Assembly (NCBI RefSeq): GCF_040640215.1
Contig: NZ_JBFABG010000004.1
Location: forward strand, 248,001 to 312,000
Direction of reading: 5' to 3'
DNA: 64,000 nucleotides
Source of the DNA: Actinosynnema sp040640215
GTDB lineage: Bacteria; Actinomycetota; Actinomycetes; Mycobacteriales; Pseudonocardiaceae
The notes beneath the pieces were generated by a model. It worked only from the letters and a program-made list of their open reading frames with translations. It was not told the DNA's origin and ran no database searches. Made by a program: the position numbers and the translations under genes. Positions 50,569 through 57,960 of this stretch are shown in pieces (within the stretch, counting starts at the first letter, position 1; the number at the start of each line of letters is the position of its first letter).

Positions 50569-50973
50569 TCAGCGGTTCAGAGCGGCCTCGACCAGCCGCC
50601 ACATCGCGGTGGCGGGGTTGTCGGGGCCGAGCGCCTTGGCGCGGGCGATCGCGGCGTCGAGGCCCTGGTGGAGGGCGGTGTAGTCGAGCTTCTTGTCATA
50701 CGCGGGCAGGTGTTTGGCCAACAGGACGCGGGCCGCCCGGTAGTCGGCGATGTGCGCGTTGTGGTCCGCGAAGTGCGGGATCAGCCACAGCTCGAAGCAC
50801 GGGTCCGAGACGGCGAGCGCGATCCCGGCCTTGCCCGCCGAGACGATCGCTTTCGCGATGTCGAACCGGTCGAGCTACCGCTTCTCGGTGTTTCCGCAGC
50901 ACACCACGAGGAGCCGGTTCGCGGGTTTCCGGTGCGGCGGACGGCGACGTGCAGTGGGCTCACGCCGGATCAT
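50569..50973 (-). pseudogene. decayed rloB (RloB/AbiLii-type) with internal deletion and stop
   Basis: One reading frame from an ATG at 50973 gives RRPPHRKPANRLLVVCCGNTEKR, resembling an RloB N-terminus, then a TAG stop (50877-50875). The same frame then goes on at once with FDIAKAIVSAGKAGIALAVS, DPCFELWLIPHFADHNAHI and a normal C-terminal half to TGA at 50569. The roughly 80-100 residues expected between the TE motif and the FD-x-A-x-A helix are missing. So the gene has an in-frame deletion plus a stop at the junction and is most likely inactive. The ATG overlaps the end of the ATPase gene upstream by 14 bases, the usual rloA-rloB arrangement. The deletion size is estimated from memory of the family. 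Confidence 0.8.
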
Positions 50974-52270
50974 CCGCACCGCCCGAACCGCGCAAGGCGT
51001 CAATGAAGTCCTCAGCCACCAGGCTCGGCACCGCCCCGTAACTCCCGCCGAGGTAGCGCCGTTCCAGGTTCTCGCCCTCTTTGCGCGGGTGGAAATCGGT
51101 CAGCGGGTAGAGCTCGGACGCGCCGTCCGACTTCTTCTCGACAAACCAGATCTCATCCCGTTTGAGCACCTCGTCACCGAGGGACGGGCTGAGCAGGCTG
51201 GCGTCGTGCGTGGTGAAGACGAGTTGTGCCCGGTGGGGATTGGCCTCCTCGTCGCGGAACAGCGCCACGAGCCGTCCGGTGAGCTGCGGGTGCAGGCTGG
51301 CGTCGATCTCGTCGACCACCAGCAGACCGCCCCGGTCCAGCACCGTCAGTGCGGCAGGCAGCAGCCCGAGCCAGGCCCGGGTGCCCGCCGACTCGTCCTC
51401 CAGGTCGAACTCCTCGCCCGTGCCGTGTCCCAGCGTGAGCTGGCCGTTCTTGACGAGAATCTGCTTGAGCACACCAAGGGATTCAGGGTCGATGAATGCG
51501 GGCGCGGTCTCAAGCAGGAGAGGCACACCGACCCGCAACCGCGAATCCGAGAATTCCACGTCGCTGCGCGAGGACACGGGCAGTCCGAGGGAGAGCCTTG
51601 CGATGCCGAAATCAGCCACCTTGGCGAGCTCTGCGAAACGTTTCCCGGAGACGCTTTCAAGCAGGAACCGGCGTATTTCCGACTCATCCGTCTCCGGACC
51701 TTCCAGCCGGAAGACCATTCCCTGGGTGAACCAGCGGTGCGCCGGTTGGAGAAGCGGCAGGTTCGTCTGCCCCGCCAGGCTGAGGAACAACGCGTTGGAT
51801 CTCAGCAAGCCTTCCAGGACGTCGAGCTTCCCGCGCTGTTCACCGACCGTGGTACCGAACTTGATCTCGTCGCGATCGCGCTCGAAGATCACCCGCTTGC
51901 GCTTCTCCGGATAGCTGTGCAGCCATTCGGTCCGCACTCGCTCGTCGTCGACCTCGAACCCGTAGACGTACCGGATCCGCCCGTCCACGAACTCGACCGC
52001 GAAGACCGACGGTTGGTCGCGCGCGCCGGGAGCCGGCCGGAACGGGCGGCGCGGGACGCCGCCGTCCGGGGACCACTTGCCGAACGAGTCGCGGACCGCG
52101 TCCGCCATGAACTTCAGGCCGTCGAGCAGGTTGGACTTGCCGGAGGCGTTCGCGCCGTAGACCGCCGCCACCGGCACCGCCTGGCGGTCCTTCGCGTACG
52201 CGGGTATGAGCAGCAACTCCTGCTCGTCGCGGAACGACCGGTGGTTGCCCATCCTGAAGCTCCGGAGCAC
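50960..52270 (-). CDS. RloA-type AAA15/SMC-like ATPase
   Basis: ABC/SMC-type ATPase of 436 residues, the partner of RloB in RloAB/AbiL-like abortive infection pairs. MGNHRSFRDEQELLLIPA near the N-terminus, Walker A YGANASGKSNLLDGL (residues 38-52), signature-region EEFDLEDESAGTRAWLGLL, Walker B LLVVDEIDASLHPQL and the switch His in QLVFTTHDASLLSP are all intact. GTG at 52270 (VLRSFRMGNHRSF) has a GGAGG site. The adjacent rloB is broken, so the system is probably no longer functional, although the ATPase itself looks undamaged. Confidence 0.88.
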   Translation of the reverse strand: MLRSFRMGNHRSFRDEQELLLIPAYAKDRQAVPVAAVYGANASGKSNLLDGLKFMADAVRDSFGKWSPDGGVPRRPFRPAPGARDQPSVFAVEFVDGRIRYVYGFEVDDERVRTEWLHSYPEKRKRVIFERDRDEIKFGTTVGEQRGKLDVLEGLLRSNALFLSLAGQTNLPLLQPAHRWFTQGMVFRLEGPETDESEIRRFLLESVSGKRFAELAKVADFGIARLSLGLPVSSRSDVEFSDSRLRVGVPLLLETAPAFIDPESLGVLKQILVKNGQLTLGHGTGEEFDLEDESAGTRAWLGLLPAALTVLDRGGLLVVDEIDASLHPQLTGRLVALFRDEEANPHRAQLVFTTHDASLLSPSLGDEVLKRDEIWFVEKKSDGASELYPLTDFHPRKEGENLERRYLGGSYGAVPSLVAEDFIDALRGSGGADDPA

Positions 52271-52398
52271 GTGACACCTCCGACAGCCGAGTTGTGACCC
52301 GTTCCCCGCCAGTAAACCGCAGGAGTCGGGCCGGAGGTGCCGCCAGGACACATTTCACCGGATGAACGCCCGACACCGCCGTGTTGTCGAGCCGGGGT

Positions 52399-52404
52399 TA
52401 CGTT
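52399..52404 (+). promoter_or_regulatory. leaderless-type -10 of argA
   Basis: TACGTT, 7 bases before the GTG at 52412, with no ribosome site. Confidence 0.65.
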
Positions 52405-52411
52405 TGACGCT

Positions 52412-52912
52412 GTGAACGACCCGATCAACGTCCGGCGTGCCCGGACCGGTGACGTGCGGGCCATGAAGGCCCTCATCGACCACTACGCGGGCAAGGTGCT
52501 GCTGGCCAAGCCGCTGGTCACGCTGTTCGAGGACATCCAGGAGTTCTGGGTGGCCGAGCAGGACGGCGTGGTGCTGGGGTGCGGCGCGCTGCACGTGCTG
52601 TGGGAGGACCTGGCGGAGATCCGGACGGTCGCGGTGTCGCCGCAGGCCCTGGGGCGCGGGATCGGGCACCGGCTGGTGCGGCAGTTGGTCGAGACGGCGC
52701 GGGAGCTCCAGTTGTCGCGGGTGTTCGTGCTGACCTTCGAGACGTCCTTCTTCATCCGGCACGGGTTCGTGGAGATCGACGGGACCCCGGTCTCCCCCGA
52801 GGTCTACGAGGAGATCATGCGGTCGCCCGACGAGGGGGTCGCGGAGTTCCTGGACCTGTCCTACGTCAAGCCGAACACCCTGGGGAACTCGCGGATGCTG
52901 CTCCACCTCTGA
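52412..52912 (+). CDS. argA: amino-acid N-acetyltransferase (ArgA, GNAT type)
   Basis: GNAT enzyme starting arginine synthesis by acetylating glutamate, like mycobacterial Rv2747. 166 residues. The N-terminus INVRRARTGDVRAMKALIDHY, the beta strands FWVAEQDGVVLGCGALHVLWEDLAEIRTVAVSPQALG in parts (AEIRTVAVSP), and the acetyl-CoA loop ALGRGIGHRLVRQLVE (near residues 90-105) are visible, with FVLTFETSFFIRHGFVEID at the end of the fold. GTG chosen from the leaderless promoter. Same neighbourhood as in Mycobacterium (clgR, pspA, pgsA, argA, ftsK). Confidence 0.92.
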   Translation: MNDPINVRRARTGDVRAMKALIDHYAGKVLLAKPLVTLFEDIQEFWVAEQDGVVLGCGALHVLWEDLAEIRTVAVSPQALGRGIGHRLVRQLVETARELQLSRVFVLTFETSFFIRHGFVEIDGTPVSPEVYEEIMRSPDEGVAEFLDLSYVKPNTLGNSRMLLHL

Positions 52913-52939
52913 CTATTCGAACCACAACTCGAATAGTCT
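52909..52939 (+). promoter_or_regulatory. MerR-type promoter with palindromic operator
   Basis: A perfect 10-bp inverted repeat GACTATTCGA / TCGAATAGTC (52911-52920 and 52929-52938, 8-base spacer) sits between a -35-like CTGACT (52909-52914) and a -10 TAGTCT (52934-52939) separated by 19 bases. The long 19-bp spacer and central dyad are typical of MerR-controlled promoters. It lies immediately after argA and 28 bases before the MerR gene, so autoregulation is likely. It might instead act as the argA terminator. Confidence 0.7.
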
Positions 52940-52966
52940 TGACTCCACGAGCTCCCGCACACGAGG

Positions 52967-53809
52967 ATGGGCGGCGTGGAGCAGTTGACGGTCGACGAGC
53001 TCGCGGTCCGCGTAGGCGTACCGGGCAGCACGATCCGCATGTACCAGACCAAGGGCGTGCTGCACCCGCCCAAGCGGCAGGGGCGGCAGGCCTTCTACGA
53101 CGACTCCCACATCGAGCGGCTCACCCTGGTCCAGCGGCTCCAGGCGCGAGGGTTCTCGCTGCCCGCGATCGCCGAGCTGGTCAAGGCCCGGGAGAGGGGC
53201 GCGAGCGTTGCCGCCGTGCTCGGCGTCGGCGACACCGAGGGGCCGGACGACTGGGTGCGCGTCCGGGTCCGGGACATCAGCCGGCTCGTGCCGATGGGCG
53301 ACGTCCGCCCGGCGGTGCTGCGGCGGGCCATCCAGCTCGGCCTGGTCCGCTGGCGGCGCGGCTGGCCGCACACCCGGCGCTGGGCGCTGGAAGCCGGCAA
53401 CCGGCTGGCGCTGCTGACCGTGCCCGCCGAGGACGTGCTGGCGAAGTTCGCGAACCTGCGCGCCGCCACGGACGGGATCGCCGCCGACTTCGTCGAGGTC
53501 TTCGAGCGCCGGATGTGGCCGCAGCTCGCCGACCAGTCCGACCAGGAGGACCAGCTCGACCGGATCCGGGCGCTGCTCGTGGAACTGACCTACACGGCCG
53601 AGACGGTCGTGGTCGGCACGCTGCGCGAGTCGATCCGGGAGGCCGCCGAGGAGTTCGCCCGCCGGCACGGCCTGCTGCCCGGCGGCGACTTCCACCCGGT
53701 GTGGGCCGAGGAACCCCTCCCGATCGCCGAACGTCTCATGGACAACGAGACCGAGATCCCGGATGAGCCCGCGATCCGGCGGTTCCTCGACCAGGGCGAC
53801 GACTCCTAG
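52967..53809 (+). CDS. MerR-family transcriptional regulator
   Basis: 280-residue regulator. The N-terminal MerR winged helix is TVDELAVRVGVPGSTIRMYQTKGVLHPPKRQGRQAFYDDSHIERLTLVQRLQARGFSLPAIAELV, seen in parts (STIRMYQTKGVL near residues 22-33; YDDSHIERL; QARGFSLPAIAEL). The C-terminal half is long, helical and acidic, with no Cys pattern for a metal, so the ligand is unknown. ATG at 52967 with GAGG; a GTG four codons later (VEQLTVDEL) is possible. A palindromic promoter lies just upstream. Confidence 0.88.
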   Translation: MGGVEQLTVDELAVRVGVPGSTIRMYQTKGVLHPPKRQGRQAFYDDSHIERLTLVQRLQARGFSLPAIAELVKARERGASVAAVLGVGDTEGPDDWVRVRVRDISRLVPMGDVRPAVLRRAIQLGLVRWRRGWPHTRRWALEAGNRLALLTVPAEDVLAKFANLRAATDGIAADFVEVFERRMWPQLADQSDQEDQLDRIRALLVELTYTAETVVVGTLRESIREAAEEFARRHGLLPGGDFHPVWAEEPLPIAERLMDNETEIPDEPAIRRFLDQGDDS

Positions 53810-53911
53810 CGCCCTGGTCTGCTGTGCCCGACGCCGTCGGCGGCCGGGTGGTCGAGCCGGTGCGGAGGGGTACGGCTCGCCCACCGGGGCGCGTCACGGC
53901 CTCGGGCCGCC

Positions 53912-53947
53912 CGCGCCCGGCGGGCCGAGTGCGGTCCGCCGGGCGCG
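53912..53947 (+). terminator. merR terminator hairpin
   Basis: Perfect 12-bp stem CGCGCCCGGCGG / CCGCCGGGCGCG (53912-53923 with 53936-53947), 12-base loop, about 100 bases after the MerR stop. Confidence 0.7.
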
Positions 53948-54084
53948 CGGACTTGTCGGGACCCCGAAGCGGTACTCCGACGTTCACCGGGTGTTGCCGC
54001 GCCGGGGGCCCATCAGGGCTGTCGGAAGTCACCGACGAGTCGGTATGAACCTCCTCACACCCGTTCGACCGAGGGGGCACCACC

Positions 54085-54510
54085 GTGAAATCCCTGCGCA
54101 CCGCGTTCGCCGTCGTCCTCACGTCGCTGGCCCTGCTGGTCGGTGCGAACACCGCCCAGGCCGCGATCAACGCGCCCGCCGTGACCGACGACTACGTGTT
54201 CTCCAAGTCCCTGTCGCAGTTCAGCTCCATCCGGGCCACCGCGCCCCACGCCGGCCAGCTCGACTGGTCGTCGGACGGCTGCTCGTGGTCGCCCGACAAC
54301 CCGTTCGGCTTCAAGTTCCTGCCCGCCTGCCACCGCCACGACTTCGGCTACCGCAACTACAAGAAGCAGGGCCGGTTCACCGAGACCACCCGGCTCAAGA
54401 TCGACAACAAGTTCAAGTCCGACCTCTACCACCAGTGCGCCGGCAACTGGTCGTGCAACCGGACCGCCGACCTGTACTACAAGGCGGTCCGCGAGTTCGG
54501 CGCGAGCTGA
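54085..54510 (+). CDS. secreted prokaryotic phospholipase A2
   Basis: 141-residue exported protein. A signal peptide (MKSLRTAFAVVLTSLALLVG, cleavage after AQA near residue 26) precedes the bacterial PLA2 domain. The calcium/active-site segment is DGCSWSPDNPFGFKFLPAC (near residues 62-80), then HRHDFGYRNYKKQGRF with the catalytic His-Asp pair, and two more Cys (CAGNWSCN) for disulphides. This is the Streptomyces-type PLA2 fold (PF09056). GTG start with GAGGGGG. It would hydrolyse the sn-2 ester of phospholipids outside the cell. Confidence 0.9.
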   Translation: MKSLRTAFAVVLTSLALLVGANTAQAAINAPAVTDDYVFSKSLSQFSSIRATAPHAGQLDWSSDGCSWSPDNPFGFKFLPACHRHDFGYRNYKKQGRFTETTRLKIDNKFKSDLYHQCAGNWSCNRTADLYYKAVREFGAS

Positions 54511-54529
54511 CCCCGCACCCGGCGGCGGC

Positions 54530-56971
54530 TCAGCCCTCGTCCCCGTCGGGGGCCGAGCCGCCCCGGATCAGGTACACCACCGAGTCCAGCTCGTCCGGCT
54601 TGATCAGCACCTCGCGGGCCTTGGACCCCTCCGACGGGCCGACCACGCCGCGCGTCTCCAGCAGGTCCATCAACCGGCCCGCCTTGGCGAACCCGACCCG
54701 CAGCTTGCGCTGCAACATCGACGTCGAGCCGAACTGGGACGTGACGATCAGCTCCGCGGCCTGGAGCAGCACCTCCAGGTCGTCGCCGATGTCGGCGTCG
54801 ATCTCCTTCTTCTCGCCCACCTTCGCCGCGGTGACGTTGTCGGTGTACTCCGGCTGCGCCTGGTTCTTGGTGAAGTCGACGATCTCGGCGATCTCCTCGT
54901 CACCGACGAACGCCCCCTGCACGCGCACCGGCTTGGACGCGCCCATCGGCAGGTAGAGCCCGTCGCCCATGCCGATCAGCTTCTCCGCGCCCGGCTGGTC
55001 CAGGATGACCCGCGAGTCGGTCAGCGACGACGTGGCGAACGCCAGCCGCGACGGCACGTTCGTCTTGATCAGACCGGTCACCACGTCCACCGAGGGCCGC
55101 TGGGTGGCCAGCACCAGGTGGATGCCCGCCGCCCGCGCCTTCTGGGTGATCCGGACGATGGCGTCCTCGACGTCGCGCGGCGCGGTCATCATCAGGTCGG
55201 CCAGCTCGTCGACGATGGCCATGATGTACGGGTACGGCCGGTACACGCGCTCGCTGCCGGGCGGCGCGGTGATCTCGCCGGACTTCACCTTGCGGTTGAA
55301 GTCGTCGATGTGGCGCACCCGGTTGACCTGCATGTCCTGGTAGCGCTGCTCCATCTCCTCGACCAGCCAGGCCAGCGCGGCGGCGGCCTTCTTCGGCTGG
55401 GTGATGATGGGCGTGATCAGGTGCGGGATGCCCTCGTACGGGGTGAGCTCGACCATCTTCGGGTCGATCAGGATCATCCGGACCTCGTCCGGCGTGGCCC
55501 GCGCGAGCAGCGACACCAGCATCGAGTTCACGAAGCTCGACTTGCCCGATCCCGTGGAGCCGGCGACCAGCAGGTGCGGCATCTTGGTCAGGTTCGCGGT
55601 GACGAAGTGGCCCTCGATGTCCTTGCCCAGCCCGATGACCATCGGGTGGTTGTCCCGCACCGTGGTCGGCGCGCGCAGCACGTCGCCCAGCCGCACCATC
55701 TCGCGGTCGCTGTTGGGCACCTCGATGCCGACCGCGGACTTGCCGGGGATCGGCGCGAGCAGCCGCACGTTGTCGGTGGCCACCGCGTAGGCGATGTTCT
55801 TGGTCAGCGCGGTGATCTTCTCGACCTTCACGCCGGGGCCGAGCTCCACCTCGTACCGGGTGACCGTCGGGCCGCGGGTGAAACCGGTGACCTGGGCGTC
55901 GATCGAGAACTGGTCGAGGACGCCGGTGATGGCCTCGATCATCTGGTCGTTGGCCTTGCTGCGGGCCTTGGGCGCGTCGCCGTCCTTGAGGATGGTCGGC
56001 GGCGGCAGCTTGTAGTCGCCCTCCACGGCGCGCACGGCCGTGCCCGGCTTGGCCTTCTCGGCGGGTTCGACGGCCTTCGGCTTCGGGGTGGCGCGCGGCG
56101 GGGGCGGCGGCGGCACCTCCTCCTCGTCCTCGTCCTCGGCCAGGGGCAGCTCGGGCTGCTCCTCGGTCGCGGCCGACTGCCTGCGCCGGGACGGCCGGCG
56201 CAGCTTCGCGGGCTTGGGCTCCTCCTCGACGGGCTCGTCCTCGTGGTCGAAGCCGTCCAGCCGGTCCCCGGTCCGGCGGCCGTGCAGCAGCGAGCCGAGT
56301 TTCGCGGGCACCTCGCGGATCGGCAGGTGCGCCAGCACCAGCAAGCCGTAGCCGAAGATCAGCACCAGCAGCGGGCCCGCGACCCACGGGGTGAGGCCCT
56401 GGGCGAGGAACCCGCCCGCCAGGTAGCCGAGCGCGCCGCCGGCCGTGCGCCGCTGCGCGGGGTCGGCGGGCAGACCGCCGATGAGGTGGAACATGCCGAG
56501 AAACCCGACGGCGACCAGCACGCCGCCGATCACCAGTCGGGGCCGGGCCTCCGCGTTCGGGTCGGTGCGCATCAGCGCGACCCCGATGCCCAGCAGCACC
56601 AGCGGGACGATCAGCGCGGGGGTGCCGACCGAGCTGCGCACCGCGCCGTCGACCCACTGCCCCACCGGGCCGCCCGCCTGCCACCACACGCCCGCGCCGG
56701 TGATCACGGCGAGCGCGATCAGCACCAGCGCGAGGCCGTCCCGGCGGTGCGCCGGGTCCAGCTCCTTGCCCCGCCCGACCGCGCGGACCACCCCGCCCAC
56801 GCCCCGGCCGAGCAGGCCCCACGCCTTGCCCACCGAGCCGGACTTCTTCCGCGCCACGGGTTTCGACGTGGCGCGCGACCTGGGTTTGGCCGCAGCGGCA
56901 CGTGGCTTGGACCCGGCTCTGGAGCCACGGGTCGTGCCCTTGCCGCGCGAGGTTCCGGTTCGGCCAGCCAT
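54530..56971 (-). CDS. ftsK: DNA translocase FtsK/SpoIIIE type
   Basis: Septal DNA pump of 813 residues that clears chromosome from the division plane. The N-terminus is basic (GTSRGKGTTRGSRAGSKPRA), then four membrane helices (about residues 75-230), an acidic/Pro-rich linker (about 245-350), the motor with Walker A VAGSTGSGKSSFVNSML (near 490), Walker B AIVDELADLMMTA and VLATQRPSVDVVTG, and the C-terminal winged gamma domain. ATG at 56971 (MAGRTGTSRG) with TACCGT 7 bases upstream. It lies in the same neighbourhood as in Mycobacterium (argA-ftsK-rnj). Confidence 0.95.
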   Translation of the reverse strand: MAGRTGTSRGKGTTRGSRAGSKPRAAAAKPRSRATSKPVARKKSGSVGKAWGLLGRGVGGVVRAVGRGKELDPAHRRDGLALVLIALAVITGAGVWWQAGGPVGQWVDGAVRSSVGTPALIVPLVLLGIGVALMRTDPNAEARPRLVIGGVLVAVGFLGMFHLIGGLPADPAQRRTAGGALGYLAGGFLAQGLTPWVAGPLLVLIFGYGLLVLAHLPIREVPAKLGSLLHGRRTGDRLDGFDHEDEPVEEEPKPAKLRRPSRRRQSAATEEQPELPLAEDEDEEEVPPPPPPRATPKPKAVEPAEKAKPGTAVRAVEGDYKLPPPTILKDGDAPKARSKANDQMIEAITGVLDQFSIDAQVTGFTRGPTVTRYEVELGPGVKVEKITALTKNIAYAVATDNVRLLAPIPGKSAVGIEVPNSDREMVRLGDVLRAPTTVRDNHPMVIGLGKDIEGHFVTANLTKMPHLLVAGSTGSGKSSFVNSMLVSLLARATPDEVRMILIDPKMVELTPYEGIPHLITPIITQPKKAAAALAWLVEEMEQRYQDMQVNRVRHIDDFNRKVKSGEITAPPGSERVYRPYPYIMAIVDELADLMMTAPRDVEDAIVRITQKARAAGIHLVLATQRPSVDVVTGLIKTNVPSRLAFATSSLTDSRVILDQPGAEKLIGMGDGLYLPMGASKPVRVQGAFVGDEEIAEIVDFTKNQAQPEYTDNVTAAKVGEKKEIDADIGDDLEVLLQAAELIVTSQFGSTSMLQRKLRVGFAKAGRLMDLLETRGVVGPSEGSKAREVLIKPDELDSVVYLIRGGSAPDGDEG

Positions 56972-56978
56972 GATGTAT

Positions 56979-56984
56979 ACGGTA
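56979..56984 (-). promoter_or_regulatory. leaderless-type -10 of ftsK
   Basis: TACCGT on the minus strand, 7 bases before the ATG. No ribosome site. Confidence 0.6.
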
Positions 56985-57088
56985 GTCCCTGGAGCCCCAC
57001 CAGCCACAACGCTCACGGGAGACCGTGACGCGCGGCGCTTCCGCCCATGGTTGCCCCGTTCCGGCCACGCGCACACCTCGACACGCCG

Positions 57089-57094
57089 TAGCCT
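57089..57094 (+). promoter_or_regulatory. leaderless-type -10 of the acyltransferase gene
   Basis: TAGCCT, 8 bases before the GTG at 57103. Confidence 0.6.
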
Positions 57095-57102
57095 TCCCCG
57101 CT

Positions 57103-57882
57103 GTGTCCACACCACTGCTGTGGCGCGTGCTGACCACCGTCGACCGCGGGTTCGTCGGTCTCAGCGGACGTCTCCGGGTCACCGGCGACATCCCGCCGCA
57201 CCTCAGGGGCCGTCCGCTGCTGCTCGCGTCCAACCACATCGGCAACCTCGACCCGTTCGTGCTCATCGCCGCGTGCCACAAGATCGGTGTCGCGCCGCGC
57301 TTCCTGCTCGCCGGCGGGCTGCTCGACGCACCGGTCCTCGGCCCCCTGCTCAAGGCGTCCGGGCACCTGCGGGTGGACCGCGCGTCGGCTTCGGTGGGCG
57401 AGGCGTACCACCGGGCCGTGGAAGCCTTGCGCGCCACCGGTGATCCCCTCGCGGTGTACCCGGAGGGCGGGATCAGCAAGGAACCCGGCCTGTGGCCGGA
57501 ACGCGGCAAGACCGGCGCGGCGCGGCTCGCGCTCAGCGGCGGGGTGCCGGTGATCCCGGTCAGCCAGTGGGGCGCGCACGAGGCCGTGTACTGGGGCACC
57601 ACCCGGCTCGGCGGGGTGGCGGACCTCAAGCCCTACCTCACGTCCTACGTCGCCGGGTTGTTCCGGCGGCCGGCGTTCCGGGTGCACTTCGGCGCGCCCG
57701 TCGACCTCGCGGACCTGGCGGACGGCCGGCCGGGCGACGCCCGGCGCGCGCACGAGCGGATCATGCGCGCGATCACCGCCGGGTTGGTGCCGCTGCGGCG
57801 GGACGAGCCGGACCGGCCGAAGTTCCACGACCCCACCCGGCCCACCACGGGGCACAGCCCCTGGCGTCCGGGAGCGGTCTGA
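57103..57882 (+). CDS. 1-acyl-glycerol-3-phosphate acyltransferase (PlsC family)
   Basis: Membrane-bound acyltransferase of 259 residues making phosphatidic acid or a related lipid. Motif I LLASNHIGNLDPFVLIAA (NHxxxxD, near residues 42-59), motif II LLAGGLLDAPVLGPLLKASGHLRVDR in parts (APRFLLAGGLLD), motif III AVYPEGGISKEPGLWPER (YPEGG) and motif IV VPVIPVSQWG are present. GTG at 57103 supported by TAGCCT 8 bases upstream; the longer open frame is not used. The C-terminal tail is charged. Convergent with rnj. Confidence 0.9.
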   Translation: MSTPLLWRVLTTVDRGFVGLSGRLRVTGDIPPHLRGRPLLLASNHIGNLDPFVLIAACHKIGVAPRFLLAGGLLDAPVLGPLLKASGHLRVDRASASVGEAYHRAVEALRATGDPLAVYPEGGISKEPGLWPERGKTGAARLALSGGVPVIPVSQWGAHEAVYWGTTRLGGVADLKPYLTSYVAGLFRRPAFRVHFGAPVDLADLADGRPGDARRAHERIMRAITAGLVPLRRDEPDRPKFHDPTRPTTGHSPWRPGAV

Positions 57883-57892
57883 CCGCCGAGGT

Positions 57893-57953
57893 GCGTGGCC
57901 GGGACGGAGACCGGCCACGCCTCCGGGCCGGCCGGTGCGGCCGGGCCCGGAGG
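57893..57953. terminator. bidirectional terminator between acyltransferase and rnj
   Basis: Two adjacent hairpins: a 10-bp stem GCGTGGCCGG/CCGGCCACGC (57893-57920) and a second 10-bp stem CCTCCGGGCC/GGCCCGGAGG (57920-57953). They sit between the ends of the two convergent genes. Confidence 0.75.
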
Positions 57954-57960
57954 CGGGTGA

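Noticed and set aside
50781..50963. 60-residue minus-strand frame starting at the GTG overlapping the ATPase stop
   Set aside because: It is out of frame with the RloB-like residues; the frame from the ATG at 50973 gives the recognisable sequence.
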